A stretch of 64,000 bases of DNA from an uncultured Alphaproteobacteria bacterium (GCA_944392315.1 CALXWH010000006.1:1-64000), one strand, 5' to 3'; shown: positions 34,676 through 44,261, counted from the stretch's first letter. Made by a program: numbers and translations. Notes: generated by a model not told the origin, from the letters alone.

Positions 34676-35059
34676 CTAGTCTGCATTCTTTTTGTTTTGT
34701 GCGGACAAATCGTCTGCAATACGTGCAGAACGACCACGCAATGCGCGCAAGAAGTATAATTTTGCTCTTCTTACTTTACCAACACGGGTAACTTCAATTT
34801 TGGCTACATTCGGAGAGTACAACGGGAATACACGTTCTACACCTTCACCAAATGAAATCTTACGAACCGTAAATGATGAATTTAAGCCATCATTCTTACG
34901 GGCAATGCATACACCTTCGTAAATTTGGATACGTTCACGATCGCCTTCTTTTACTTTGGTGTGAACTTTAAGGGTGTCACCAGCTTTGAAATCAGGAATA
35001 TTCTTTCCTTCAGTCAATTTGGCTACTTGCTCTTGTTCAATATTCTCTATAATATTCAT
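34676..35059 (-). CDS. rplS: 50S ribosomal protein L19
   Basis: This 127-residue large-subunit protein lies at the 30S-50S interface. It has [32 protein letters not shown]-like [27 protein letters not shown] and [13 protein letters not shown] 35059 is used: AAAAGG precedes it and it gives the family's normal N-terminal length; the longer frame adds 13 unlikely residues. It is the last gene of the ffh-rpsP-rimM-trmD-rplS cluster. Confidence 0.97.
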   Translation of the reverse strand: MNIIENIEQEQVAKLTEGKNIPDFKAGDTLKVHTKVKEGDRERIQIYEGVCIARKNDGLNSSFTVRKISFGEGVERVFPLYSPNVAKIEVTRVGKVRRAKLYFLRALRGRSARIADDLSAQNKKNAD

Positions 35060-35098
35060 CAGTTTTACCTTTTTATAAAATTTTTTAACTTTATACAC

Positions 35099-35791
35099 CT
35101 AACTATTTTTAGAATCAAGATATTTCTTAAACAGGTCAGGCCGTTTAGCTTTTGTTGCGAGTTCTGCTTGTTCTCTTCGCCATTCTTCTATTTTTTGATG
35201 ATGGCCAGATAGCAATATTTCCGGAACTTTCCGCCCCTTCCATTCTATCGGACGGGTGTATTGCGGATATTCCAATAAACAGCTTTCAAAGCTCTCATCT
35301 TCTATAGATGCTTCATTTCCTAACACGCCGGGCAATAATCTGATTATTGAATCTAACATTATTTGCGCCGCTTGTTCGCCTCCGGTTAAAATGTAGTCGC
35401 CTATGCTTATCTCTTCCACATGATATTCTTCTATGATACGCTCGTCTATACCTTCAAAACGTCCGCATATTATCGTTATGTTCTCTTCTTTTGAAAGTTC
35501 ATGACTTAACTCTTGCGTCAGCGGTCTGCCTTTGGGGCTCATATATATCATGCGGCCGCCTTGGTAATTGGCATCTATCGCTTTTCCCAATATATCCGCA
35601 CGCATTATCATGCCGGCACCTCCGCCGCAAGGCGTATCATCTACCGATTTGTGTTTGTCTTCAGCATAATCGCGAATGTTTATCGCGTCTATTTGCCACT
35701 TCTTTTCTTCTAACGCTTTTCCGGTTAAAGAATATCCCAAAAATCCGGGAAATACCTCTGGAAACACCGTCAGAATTTTTACACTTAGCAT
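35099..35791 (-). CDS. trmD: tRNA (guanine-N1-)-methyltransferase
   Basis: The enzyme methylates G37 next to the anticodon with S-adenosylmethionine, preventing frameshifts. The 230-residue SPOUT protein shows LTVFPE-like ILTVFPEVFP, DDTPCGGGAGMIMR, ICGRFEGIDERIIE and the knot segment EISIGDYILTGGEQAA. Its start overlaps the end of rimM by 7 nt. Confidence 0.98.
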   Translation of the reverse strand: MLSVKILTVFPEVFPGFLGYSLTGKALEEKKWQIDAINIRDYAEDKHKSVDDTPCGGGAGMIMRADILGKAIDANYQGGRMIYMSPKGRPLTQELSHELSKEENITIICGRFEGIDERIIEEYHVEEISIGDYILTGGEQAAQIMLDSIIRLLPGVLGNEASIEDESFESCLLEYPQYTRPIEWKGRKVPEILLSGHHQKIEEWRREQAELATKAKRPDLFKKYLDSKNS

Positions 35792-36321
35792 TCCTTAGAA
35801 TCCTCTTCGTCTTCTATGAACACCATACCGGTGGATGCAACAATAATATAGCCTTCTTCAAGATTTATTTCCGGTACATAACCTTTATTAAAAGGCAACA
35901 TCTCCGAACGTCCGCTCTTTAACTTAATTTCTAAGATGTCACCGGCACCGAAATTATAAAATCCCGTTACCTTGGCAACCTCTTTCTTTTCAGCATCAAG
36001 TACTTTTAAACCGAGCAAATCAGTTTCATAGTACTCTTCTTCCGTCTTAATTTCCGGAAGAACACCTCTGGGTGCATAAAGCTCTGTTCCTATTAGAGTT
36101 TCTGCAACCGTACGATCCTCTACTCCGGAGATTTTTACGCGAAGCAAATCTTTTGAATGGCCGGTAACCTTTAGGTTAAAATGCTTTGTTGAGGTTTTGT
36201 CTTCCAGCATGCCATAGTTTGCGATGTCTTTGTCTACAACTGTGTAGCTTTTGACTTTGACTTCGCCTTTTATACCATGAACGCCGACAATCTTGCCTAA
36301 ACAAACGCGCTTTTCACTCAT
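35785..36321 (-). CDS. rimM: 16S rRNA processing protein RimM
   Basis: This 178-residue assembly factor for the 30S head has an N-terminal beta-barrel (LGKIVGVHGIKGEVKVKSY) and a C-terminal PRC-barrel (ETDLLGLKVLDAE, GAGDILEIK, LPFNKGYVPEI). It binds S19 during 16S maturation. The gene overlaps trmD and lies 50 nt after rpsP. Confidence 0.96.
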   Translation of the reverse strand: MSEKRVCLGKIVGVHGIKGEVKVKSYTVVDKDIANYGMLEDKTSTKHFNLKVTGHSKDLLRVKISGVEDRTVAETLIGTELYAPRGVLPEIKTEEEYYETDLLGLKVLDAEKKEVAKVTGFYNFGAGDILEIKLKSGRSEMLPFNKGYVPEINLEEGYIIVASTGMVFIEDEEDSKEC

Positions 36322-36371
36322 CGGATTACCTATCGCAACATATTCTTATTTTTTTACAAAAGAAACTCAGA

Positions 36372-36764
36372 TTAAGCTTCTGCAGATGCTTCTTCAGCAG
36401 CTGCTGCGGCTGCTTCTGCAGCGGCTTTGGCTTTTTCTTCTTTTTCTTTAATTCTCTCTAAAGCTTTTGCTTTCGGAGCAGATTTCTTTGGCTGATTGTG
36501 AATTTTCGGTGCTTCACAAATTCCTAAATTTGCAAACAATTTTTGCAATCTTTCTGTCGGTTGTGCACCTTTGGCAAGCCAAGATTTTACTTTTTCAATA
36601 TCAAGAACTAATCTGTCTTGATGATCTTGCGGCAATAATGGATTGTAAGAACCCAATTTTTCAATAAATCTACCGTCACGAGGAGCTCTTTGATCGGCTG
36701 CTACAACGCGATAGTATGGGTGCTTCTTTGATCCACCGCGAGAAAGTCTAATACGAACTGTCAT
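36372..36764 (-). CDS. rpsP: 30S ribosomal protein S16
   Basis: The core, VRIRLSRGGSKKHPYYRVVAAD and FIEKLGSYNPL, is canonical S16. The 130-residue length includes a Lys/Glu/Ala-rich C-terminal extension of about 45 residues, as in several alphaproteobacteria. It follows ffh by about 40 nt. Confidence 0.97.
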   Translation of the reverse strand: MTVRIRLSRGGSKKHPYYRVVAADQRAPRDGRFIEKLGSYNPLLPQDHQDRLVLDIEKVKSWLAKGAQPTERLQKLFANLGICEAPKIHNQPKKSAPKAKALERIKEKEEKAKAAAEAAAAAAEEASAEA

Positions 36765-36805
36765 TTTTTTCCTTTCCAGTTATTTATTTGTTTCGTTTCT
36801 TCCGC

Positions 36806-38188
36806 TTAGAACGGAAATTTGTTGTTAAACCCGCCAAAGGAATTTCCCCCGAACGGATTGTTTTTCATAAAACGGGTTGCAAGAGAGTTCATTCCCCCTA
36901 ACTTACCCATTCTTTTCATCATGGTTGACATTTGCTCATAGGATTTAAGCAACTTGTTAACTTCATGAACTTCTACACCGGCTCCGGCTGCTATTCTTTT
37001 TTTGCGGGAGGCTTTGATAATATCCGGATTGCGGCGCTCGCCTTTGGTCATAGACAAGATAATCGCCTCTTGTCTTTTCATCATTGCATCTGCATTTGCC
37101 GCTTCTATTTGTTCTTTATATTTACTTAATCCGGGAAGCATTCCCATTATATTGGATACGGAGCCCAATTTTTTCATCTGGCGAATTTGATTGAGCATAT
37201 CCTCTAAATCAAATTTGCCTTTCATCATCTTTTTGGCCATAGCCTCTGTTTCTTCTTTATCCAGATTTTCTACGGCTTTTTCTACAAGGCTGACAACATC
37301 TCCTTTGTCTAATATTCTTCCGGCTAGTCTATCAGCATGAAACTCTTCTAAATCTTCTAATTTTTCACCGGTTCCCAAGAACTTTAACGGTGCTCCGGAA
37401 ACCATTTTCATGGATAATGCGGCACCGGCACGAGATGAACCGTCTATTCTGGTTAAAACTAACCCGGTAATGCCGACTTTTTCATTAAATTCTTTAGCAA
37501 CATTGCAGGCTTCTTGCCCGATAAGAGAATCGGCAACCAACAAAGTTTCGGTCGGGTTAGCCAACTTTTTAACCGCGGCCACTTCGTCCATTAATTTTTC
37601 ATCTATTTGTAAACGGCCGGCTGTATCCAAAATCAAAACATCATAAACACCTTTCTGGCCGGCTGCTATTGCGCGTTTGGTTATTTCTAACGGCTTTTCT
37701 CCGGCAACTATCGGCAAAACATCAACATTGATTTGTTTTCCTAACTGTGCCAGTTGTTCTTGGGCTGCGGGACGGTAAACATCTAAAGATGCCATTAACA
37801 CACGTTTATTCTTTTTTAATTTTAAGGCTATCTTTGCAGATGTGGTCGTTTTACCGGAACCTTGCAGACCTACCATCAAAATAACCGCCGGCGGAACGGC
37901 TTTGAAATTTAATTCCGTATTATCACCACCCAACAGCTCTATCAACTCATCATAAACAATTTTTACAAGTTGCTGATCCGGGCGGATGGATTTAATCACT
38001 TTTTCGCCAAGAGCTTTTTCTTTTACTCTGGCCATAAATTCCTTAACAACACTCAAGGAAACATCTGCTTCCAACAAAGCTAAGCGAATCTCTCTTAAAC
38101 CCTCTTCAATATCCTTTTCTTTAAGGACACCGCGAGAGCCTAAACGACTGAATATGTCACTCAACTTTGTTGTTAATGCGTCAAACAT
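36806..38188 (-). CDS. ffh: Signal recognition particle protein Ffh
   Basis: This SRP GTPase binds signal sequences co-translationally and delivers ribosomes to FtsY. The protein of about 460 residues has the N domain, the G domain (GLQGSGKTTTSAKIA, DVYRPAAQEQL, LDTAGRLQ, LTRIDG) and the M domain, ending in a Met/Gly/Phe-rich tail. The shorter start at 38188 (MFDALTTKL) is preferred: AAAGGAA lies upstream and the N-terminus then matches the family. It is first in the ribosome-maturation cluster. The 4.5S RNA gene was not found nearby. Confidence 0.97.
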   Translation of the reverse strand: MFDALTTKLSDIFSRLGSRGVLKEKDIEEGLREIRLALLEADVSLSVVKEFMARVKEKALGEKVIKSIRPDQQLVKIVYDELIELLGGDNTELNFKAVPPAVILMVGLQGSGKTTTSAKIALKLKKNKRVLMASLDVYRPAAQEQLAQLGKQINVDVLPIVAGEKPLEITKRAIAAGQKGVYDVLILDTAGRLQIDEKLMDEVAAVKKLANPTETLLVADSLIGQEACNVAKEFNEKVGITGLVLTRIDGSSRAGAALSMKMVSGAPLKFLGTGEKLEDLEEFHADRLAGRILDKGDVVSLVEKAVENLDKEETEAMAKKMMKGKFDLEDMLNQIRQMKKLGSVSNIMGMLPGLSKYKEQIEAANADAMMKRQEAIILSMTKGERRNPDIIKASRKKRIAAGAGVEVHEVNKLLKSYEQMSTMMKRMGKLGGMNSLATRFMKNNPFGGNSFGGFNNKFPF

Positions 38189-38219
38189 TTGTTTCCTTTT
38201 ATTTTTCCTCACTATTAGT

Positions 38220-38328
38220 AAAAAAAATTGCGCCAGTGTGCGAACCCTCGCTGACTGACGGCACTCCGTAGAGTGTTATTTTTTACTTAAATCTGCCTAG
38301 ATACTAGGGATTTTTTCCTAAGAGTCAA
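38220..38328 (-). promoter_or_regulatory. ffh promoter with attenuator-like leader
   Basis: On the minus strand, TTGACT (38323-38328) and TAGTAT (38301-38306) are 16 bp apart, placing the start near 38294. The leader forms a small CACTC/GAGTG hairpin (38263-38276). A larger hairpin follows, GCCGTCAGT against ACTGGCGC (38254-38262 with 38230-38237), enclosing GCGA/TCGC and ending in eight T. This is a terminator-like element about 30 nt before ffh, so transcription attenuation of the cluster, or a short leader RNA, is suggested. Confidence 0.6.
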
Positions 38329-38455
38329 GTCTTTTTTTAGGCTATTTTACTTTTAAATCGCTACTCCTTTTGCGAAAATTTATACTTGCATATTCCTTTT
38401 TATTTGTTATTATGCGCTTAACTTTAGTATATTATCCGTTTTTTTGAGAAAAATT

Positions 38456-40045
38456 ATGCCAGAAAATATTGTGAATAAAAGAAAAACTTTTGCGATTATT
38501 TCGCACCCGGATGCCGGTAAAACAACTTTAACCGAAAAACTCCTTTTGTTTGGCGGAGCTATTCAACAAGCCGGAGCGGTGAAAGCCCGCGGTGAAAACA
38601 GACGTGCACACTCCGATTGGATGAAAGTGGAACAAGAACGCGGTATTTCCGTTGCTTCTTCCGTGATGACGTTTGAATATAAGGATATTACGTTTAATCT
38701 TTTGGATACTCCGGGACACGAAGACTTTTCCGAAGATACTTATCGTGTGTTAACAGCGGTTGATTCGGCTGTTATGGTGATTGATTCGGCTAAAGGTATT
38801 GAAGCGCAGACAAAAAAATTGTTTGAAGTTTGCCGTTTGAGAAATATCCCTATTATCACCTTTATTAACAAAATGGATAGAGAAGGACTTGATCCGTTTG
38901 TGCTCCTTGACGACATTGAAAAGACTTTGGCTCTTGATGTTTGTCCGGCTAGTTGGCCTATCGGCAGCGGTAAAGACTTCCTCGGGTGTTATGACTTGCT
39001 TAATGATCAACTGATTTTAATGAATAAAACCGGTAATAAGGGGCAAATCAACTCGGTTATTGAAACTTGCAAAGGACTGGATGACCCAAAATTGGATGAA
39101 TTGCTTCCGGCTTATGCTGTGGCTAAATTGCGTGAAGATGTTTTGATGGTCAAAGAGCTATGCCCGAAATTTGACCGTGAACTCTATCTTGCCGGCGCTT
39201 TAACCCCTGTTTTCTTTGGAAGCGCCATTAACAACTTTGGTGTTAAAGAGGTTTTGGAAGGATTGCACACACTTGCGCCGACACCTAGACCGCAACCTGC
39301 TGTTGAACGGATGGTTAATGCCGATGAGAAAAAAGTAACCGGTTTCATCTTCAAAATTCAAGCTAATATGGACCCGAAACATCGTGACCGAATTGCCTTT
39401 ATGCGTATCTGTTCCGGTCACTTCAAACGCGGTATGACACTCTCGCAAATTCGCACTGGTAAGCCTATTAAAATACCAACTCCGGTTATGTTCCTTGCGC
39501 AAGAACGTGAATTGGCCGAAGATGCCTATGCCGGTGATATTATCGGTATCCCTAACCATGGACAACTGCGTATCGGTGATACACTGACCGAAGGCGAAAA
39601 ATTACACTTTACGGGCATCCCTAGTTTTGCTCCGGAATTACTTAAATCCGTGCGTGCACTTGACCCACTTAAATCCAAACATTTGGGTAATGCTCTGCAA
39701 CAAATTGCCGAAGAAGGCGGGGCAAGCGTCTTCAAACCGGTTATCGGTTCGGAATGGATTGTCGGGGTGGTCGGTGTTTTGCAATTTGAAGTTATGGCCG
39801 ACCGTATTCGCACCGAATTTAATATTCCGGTTGTTTTTGAACCGACACAATACTATACGGCTCGCTGGATTTCTTCTTCTGATAAAAATGTACTAGCTAA
39901 ATTTATTGATGCTAACCAAGCTAATATTGCGCAAGACCACGACGGTGAGACCGTTTTCTTAGCGCGTAACGCTTGGCACCTTAACAAGGCCAAAGAAGAT
40001 TTTCCGCAAGTTGAACTAAAAACAACGCGTGAACAAGTTTTTTAA
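38456..40045 (+). CDS. prfC: Peptide chain release factor 3
   Basis: This translational GTPase recycles RF1/RF2 after termination. The protein of about 529 residues has ISHPDAGKTTLTEKLL (P-loop), RGISVASSVM (switch I), DTPGHEDFSEDTYR (switch II) and INKMDREGLDP (NKxD). The RF3-specific C-terminal domains follow. ATG 38456 (MPENIVNKRKTF) is chosen over an in-frame TTG 12 nt upstream. The ribosome binding site is weak (GAGA). The gene is divergent from ffh. Confidence 0.97.
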   Translation: MPENIVNKRKTFAIISHPDAGKTTLTEKLLLFGGAIQQAGAVKARGENRRAHSDWMKVEQERGISVASSVMTFEYKDITFNLLDTPGHEDFSEDTYRVLTAVDSAVMVIDSAKGIEAQTKKLFEVCRLRNIPIITFINKMDREGLDPFVLLDDIEKTLALDVCPASWPIGSGKDFLGCYDLLNDQLILMNKTGNKGQINSVIETCKGLDDPKLDELLPAYAVAKLREDVLMVKELCPKFDRELYLAGALTPVFFGSAINNFGVKEVLEGLHTLAPTPRPQPAVERMVNADEKKVTGFIFKIQANMDPKHRDRIAFMRICSGHFKRGMTLSQIRTGKPIKIPTPVMFLAQERELAEDAYAGDIIGIPNHGQLRIGDTLTEGEKLHFTGIPSFAPELLKSVRALDPLKSKHLGNALQQIAEEGGASVFKPVIGSEWIVGVVGVLQFEVMADRIRTEFNIPVVFEPTQYYTARWISSSDKNVLAKFIDANQANIAQDHDGETVFLARNAWHLNKAKEDFPQVELKTTREQVF

Positions 40046-40080
40046 TTTGTTCTTATTAGCAAAATTTTCTACATAAAAAG

Positions 40081-40122
40081 ATAAGACCACACTTGCATCT
40101 GCCAGCTGTGGTCTTATTTTTT
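40081..40122. terminator. Terminator between prfC and the 146-residue gene
   Basis: An 11-bp ATAAGACCACA/TGTGGTCTTAT stem is followed by T-rich sequence. Its symmetry suits both convergent transcripts. Confidence 0.9.
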
Positions 40123-40142
40123 GGAACTTTTTTGCTTGCTTC

Positions 40143-40583
40143 TTATTTGTAAAATTGAGGGTGGAAGTTTTGCGCGAATACCTTTTTATCCATTCCGTTG
40201 ATGCTGGTTATCTGCGGATTTTCCATAATCTCTTCTAGCTCTGTGGTACAAAATGTACTGCGTTCATCTGCTCCTTCTACAAAAGCATTGATGTTTCCCT
40301 TGGCTTCTTTGATATATCTTGATGAGGCTATTCTCCAAATTTTGGTTATTTCCTCGCCAACTTCATCCACACGGCCATCAAGCCCTAATCCGATTAGAGC
40401 TTGACCGCACGGCGTGTCATCCAACATTTTTGCCTTTTCATGGGTTTGAATAAACGCTTTTGCAGCCTCTTTGTTTTTAGAATTAGGCATATAGCTTACA
40501 CTATAGACTACGGCATAATCAGGCTCTGTTGCTACACTTTCATGTTTTGCAATTTCATATGCCTTTTCCAGACAATTATTCAT
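40143..40583 (-). CDS. Hypothetical protein, 146 residues
   Basis: No family recognised. It is a soluble, acidic protein without signal peptide or membrane helix, predicted mostly helical, with motifs DDTPCGQALIGLGLDGRV and AFVEGADERSTF that look structured. It overlaps the end of the upstream phosphoesterase gene by 8 nt and ends the rpoH-prmC-DUF4167-phosphoesterase run of genes. It may act with the phosphoesterase; that is inferred from coupling only. Confidence 0.7.
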   Translation of the reverse strand: MNNCLEKAYEIAKHESVATEPDYAVVYSVSYMPNSKNKEAAKAFIQTHEKAKMLDDTPCGQALIGLGLDGRVDEVGEEITKIWRIASSRYIKEAKGNINAFVEGADERSTFCTTELEEIMENPQITSINGMDKKVFAQNFHPQFYK

Positions 40584-41802
40584 CTTTTTTATCTTCTTTT
40601 GCTTCTAATGTTTTATTGTCTTGTGCTTCTGCTGATAGTACCGCTGGTGTCGCTGTTGCATCAGCTTTCTCTTCTTTACTCGGTGTAAAATTAAACACGG
40701 TAATTTCTGATGGTGCAAAAATTCTTATCGGAGGCCCCCAATATCTTGTTCCTCTGGATACATACATTTCTACGCCGTTTTTATTATAAAATCCGGCAAG
40801 AACTCCACCGTTGGCGCGTTCTGCAAAATAATGAAACGGATATATTTGCCCACCATGCGTATGTCCCGATAACTGTAAATCAACATTATCTTTATTAACA
40901 CCCGCGGCTATCTGCGGGGTATGAGACAGTAATATTACATAATCGTCTTTTTCTGCTTTATATAACGCATTGCTGATATTTACTTTCATCTTTGCCCATT
41001 CGGCCGCACGGATATCCGGAATACCAGCTATATAAATTCCTGTGTTTCCGAGCTTGGCTCCGTAATTATTCAGAAATTCAAACCCTAATTGGGCAAAACC
41101 TACCGCCCATTGCATGGCTCCGGAATAAAATTCGTGATTTCCTAAAACAACATACACATGATCCCTCGGTGATAACTGTTTTAGTTCCATCATCTGAGTC
41201 AATAATTTTCCCGGGGCATTATCAATAATATCTCCGACTAACACAACGGCATCCGGTTTTAAGGAATTAACTTCATCAACTAATTTCTTAACGGTTTTTG
41301 GAGAAGTATCTGCATCTATATGTAAATCTGACAACATAACGACTTTTGTTGCTTCTTTAATTTTAGGAGAGCTTATGTCATATGTTTTTATGGTTGGCAT
41401 CTTTTCAGCTTCATATAGGCCATACAAGCAAAACAGTAGGCAGAATACAATCGTTCCGACATTCACTTTATTTAATAATGCCGTATTTTTTAAATCTGAA
41501 ACCGGAACGCGTCTGATAAAATCAATCAGTGCCCAAATCATGTCGCGTATTACCGTTATCGCAAACAAGAAAAAGACAAATCCAAACCAGAAATAAAGTA
41601 TTTTAGTTATATATACAAAACTATCTTCTAGGCTGGTGCGATGAACAGCAAAGCCGATGAGCGGCGCGAACCACCCAAAGGCTACAAATAAAAAGCACCC
41701 CAGTTTTGTATACCAGTGATATTCCCCATACCCGACATAAGTTTTATACGTGATGGCGATTGCAGCAAGAGCTACAACTAAAAAAGCTACTTCTACAGGC
41801 AT
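40576..41802 (-). CDS. Membrane metallophosphoesterase (YkuE/YaeI-like)
   Basis: The protein of about 408 residues has around four N-terminal TM helices and a calcineurin-like phosphoesterase domain: VVMLSDLHID (D-x-H), LVGDIID, VLGNHEFY, LLSHTPQ and LSGHTHGGQIYPF. Metal ligands are complete. The C-terminal 40 residues are a low-complexity Ala/Glu/Lys tail. It is a paralogue of the first 370 residues of the fusion at 1475-3928 but lacks DUF362 and DUF1893. Start 41802 is preferred because GGGAGAAG precedes that ATG; the frame begins 7 codons earlier. Confidence 0.9.
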   Translation of the reverse strand: MPVEVAFLVVALAAIAITYKTYVGYGEYHWYTKLGCFLFVAFGWFAPLIGFAVHRTSLEDSFVYITKILYFWFGFVFFLFAITVIRDMIWALIDFIRRVPVSDLKNTALLNKVNVGTIVFCLLFCLYGLYEAEKMPTIKTYDISSPKIKEATKVVMLSDLHIDADTSPKTVKKLVDEVNSLKPDAVVLVGDIIDNAPGKLLTQMMELKQLSPRDHVYVVLGNHEFYSGAMQWAVGFAQLGFEFLNNYGAKLGNTGIYIAGIPDIRAAEWAKMKVNISNALYKAEKDDYVILLSHTPQIAAGVNKDNVDLQLSGHTHGGQIYPFHYFAERANGGVLAGFYNKNGVEMYVSRGTRYWGPPIRIFAPSEITVFNFTPSKEEKADATATPAVLSAEAQDNKTLEAKEDKKDE

Positions 41803-41833
41803 AAATCTTCTCCCTCTTTTCATTGCCTAACAA

Positions 41834-42394
41834 TTATGCTTCTGCAACTTTCTCTTCTTCTTTTTTTGCCTTGCGCGGTGTGCTTATTCTTCTTCTCACT
41901 GTCCGCTTTGGCTTGCTTTCATTTTCCGGTTGTGGTTCTTCGGCTATTTCTACAACCTTAAAGTTTTTGACATTTGTTTTTTCAACAGCCGGCAAAGTTT
42001 CTACATAGCCGTTTGCTTCCGGCACTGGTTCTATTGGTGTAGAATCTTCTGTTTTTTCCTCAATTTCTTCTGAAGATGTATCTTCAGCACTATCTTCTGC
42101 ATCGCTTTCGTTATTCTCTTCCACGCGATTTTGCTGCTCTTGTCTAAACTGACGACGTTCATTAATCTCAGTGACAATTTTGCGATAGTGTTCAGCATAC
42201 TGACGATATATTTCCATATCTACATAATTTCCACTGCCCTGAGCTTCTTTGGCCAAATCATTATACTTTCTGATTAAATCTAAAGCAGTACCGCTTATCT
42301 TGCCGGCGATGCTTACGCTATCAAATTTATAGTTCAGCGTGTAACCATTATTGTTACCGCCGTTGTTACGAAATCTATTATTTTGCTTTTTCAT
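41834..42394 (-). CDS. DUF4167 domain protein
   Basis: This 186-residue protein starts with an Asn/Arg/Gly-rich basic stretch and contains the DUF4167 core at about 25-80 (ISGTALDLIRKYNDLAKEAQ, YRQYAEHYRKIVTEIN). A disordered acidic region with a basic end (RRRISTPRKAKK) follows. The family is characteristic of Alphaproteobacteria and usually lies beside prmC, as here. The role is unknown; nucleic-acid binding is suggested by the basic ends. Confidence 0.9.
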   Translation of the reverse strand: MKKQNNRFRNNGGNNNGYTLNYKFDSVSIAGKISGTALDLIRKYNDLAKEAQGSGNYVDMEIYRQYAEHYRKIVTEINERRQFRQEQQNRVEENNESDAEDSAEDTSSEEIEEKTEDSTPIEPVPEANGYVETLPAVEKTNVKNFKVVEIAEEPQPENESKPKRTVRRRISTPRKAKKEEEKVAEA

Positions 42395-42532
42395 ATATTC
42401 CTACATTCATCATAGAGCGCTCGGCTCTTTTCAAATTAATCATAAAAAAAGGAAACTTCTTGATATGCCTAAACAAAAACCGCATATCACTTATAGACCT
42501 TGATATTATAGGCTAAAATTTTTTTTTGCAAC

Positions 42533-43363
42533 CTATTTTTTTAATATCACACATCTGTTTATTCCGCCTAAATCTTGGACGATTTTTTGTAATACTAATC
42601 CTTCATTTTCAAATATTTCTCCGATTTTTTCTGCTTGTCCTATTCCCGCCTCTATCAGAATATATCCCTCCTTTTTTAGCATAGAAGGCGCAAGCTTTGC
42701 TATTTCTTTATAACACTGATAACCATCCTTGCCTCCGTCTAAAGCAATCTTGGGATCATAGGTTTTGACTTCTTCCTCTAAATTTGCAATTTCATCACTT
42801 TCTATATACGGCGGATTGGTCACAATCATATCTGTGCTATTATCTAAATCTTTCAGTTGCGTCCAGGAGCAATTCTTAAATGTACATCTTGTGGCAACCC
42901 CTAATCTTTCTGCGTTCTCTATCGCTACGTCTAATGCTTTTTTTGAAATATCAACCCCTATTCCGCGGAGCTTTGGATATTCTTTTAGTATTGACAGCAA
43001 GATACAGCCGCTGCCGGTTCCTAAATCTAACACAGTGCCCTCACTCTTATTTTTGAGCAGATTGATTGCCTCTTCCACTAAAATCTCTGTATCCGGACGC
43101 GGCGTCAATACATCTTGATTAACCTTAAATACAGATTTATAAAATTCTCTCTCCCCGATTATCTTATCCAGCGGCTCATGATTTATTCTTCTTTTGAGCA
43201 TTTCGTAAGCTTTTGCACTCTCTGCTTTGTTCACCTCCGGATATGAGGGCGCCGCGTGTTTTAGAATAATATCTGTTTCTAATCGCGGAGAAGGAATTCC
43301 CGCTTTAATAAGCGTTGATATTATTTCTTCGCGCAAATTCCCTATTTTCGCATTTTCAGTCAT
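42533..43363 (-). CDS. prmC: Release factor glutamine methyltransferase
   Basis: The enzyme methylates the GGQ glutamine of RF1/RF2. The 276-residue protein has the helical N-terminal domain, LDLGTGSGCILLSIL (AdoMet site) and the diagnostic NPPYIE. Start 43363 is preferred: it is 2 nt after rpoH's stop region, with AAAAGG inside rpoH, and gives a normal N-terminus; the longer frame overlaps rpoH by 44 nt. Confidence 0.96.
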   Translation of the reverse strand: MTENAKIGNLREEIISTLIKAGIPSPRLETDIILKHAAPSYPEVNKAESAKAYEMLKRRINHEPLDKIIGEREFYKSVFKVNQDVLTPRPDTEILVEEAINLLKNKSEGTVLDLGTGSGCILLSILKEYPKLRGIGVDISKKALDVAIENAERLGVATRCTFKNCSWTQLKDLDNSTDMIVTNPPYIESDEIANLEEEVKTYDPKIALDGGKDGYQCYKEIAKLAPSMLKKEGYILIEAGIGQAEKIGEIFENEGLVLQKIVQDLGGINRCVILKK

Positions 43364-43364
43364 C

Positions 43365-44261
43365 TTATGCTGCCATGGCCTTTTTGACTTCTGCCGATAA
43401 TTTCTCAAAGGCTTTCTTTTCTATCTGACGAACGCGTTCGCGACTGATATTAAAATGCGTTCCTATATCATCCAGCGTCACAGGATTTTCTGTTAACATT
43501 CTGTTTTTTATAATATATTGCTCACGCTCATCTAATTTCTTGAGGCATTGAGCCAAGATTTTGGCTTTATATGCTTGTTCTTGGCGCGCCGCTAATTTGC
43601 CCTCAATATTTTCACGGCCGTCTATGACCATATCTATTTTTTCGCGACCGTCTTCATCGTCCCCGACATTAACATTTAACGAGCTATCACCACCGATACG
43701 ACGATTCATCTCGGTTACATCTTTTTCATCAACAACCAGCTCTTTGGCTATTTCTTTAACAACTTTGGGCTCCAACTCTTTATTTTCATATATACCCAAA
43801 CGCGCCTTAATACGGCTTAAATTGTAAAACAATTTTTTTTGCGCGGCTACCGTGCCAATTTTTACCAATGACCATGAACGCAAAATGTAATCGTTTATAG
43901 CGGCTTTTATCCACCAAATGGCATATGTTGCCAAGCGAACTTTTTTATCCGTATCAAATTTTTTCACTGCCTGCATTAAGCCAATATTTGCCTCAGAAAT
44001 AACATCTGACATCGGTAAACCATAACGACGATAAGTTAAGGCTATTTTGGCGGCCAAGCGTAAATGCGACGTTATCAGCTTTTGGGCTGCCATTAAATCA
44101 CCTTTGGTTTGAAACTCTTCAATCAGCTTTTTTTCTTCGTCTTCGGTTAGTACCGGAAAGCGTTTAATCTGCTCCAAATAGGTATATAGCCCATTTTCCT
44201 CAACCACCATAGGCAGTTGCGGTTTAGGATTAACAACGACTAAATTTTTATGTTCACTCAT
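43365..44261 (-). CDS. rpoH: RNA polymerase heat-shock sigma factor RpoH (sigma-32)
   Basis: The 298-residue sigma-70 group 3 factor shows region 1.2/2.1 (YLEQIKRFPVLTEDEE), region 2.2-2.4 (SEANIGLMQAVKKFD, RLATYAIWWIKAAINDYILRSW, with the RpoH-type spacing) and region 4.2 (LDDIGTHFNISRERVRQIEKKA). It directs heat-shock transcription. In this window it heads a minus-strand run with prmC and DUF4167. Confidence 0.96.
   Translation of the reverse strand: MSEHKNLVVVNPKPQLPMVVEENGLYTYLEQIKRFPVLTEDEEKKLIEEFQTKGDLMAAQKLITSHLRLAAKIALTYRRYGLPMSDVISEANIGLMQAVKKFDTDKKVRLATYAIWWIKAAINDYILRSWSLVKIGTVAAQKKLFYNLSRIKARLGIYENKELEPKVVKEIAKELVVDEKDVTEMNRRIGGDSSLNVNVGDDEDGREKIDMVIDGRENIEGKLAARQEQAYKAKILAQCLKKLDEREQYIIKNRMLTENPVTLDDIGTHFNISRERVRQIEKKAFEKLSAEVKKAMAA

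Noticed and set aside
36372-36475. Ala-codon-rich repeat at the end of rpsP as a tandem repeat element
   Set aside because: It encodes the Lys/Glu/Ala-rich C-terminal tail of S16, a usual low-complexity extension, and shows no exact tandem unit.
38212-38455. 4.5S SRP RNA next to ffh
   Set aside because: The conserved GGAAG-containing domain IV of SRP RNA is absent; the structure there fits a leader/attenuator instead.
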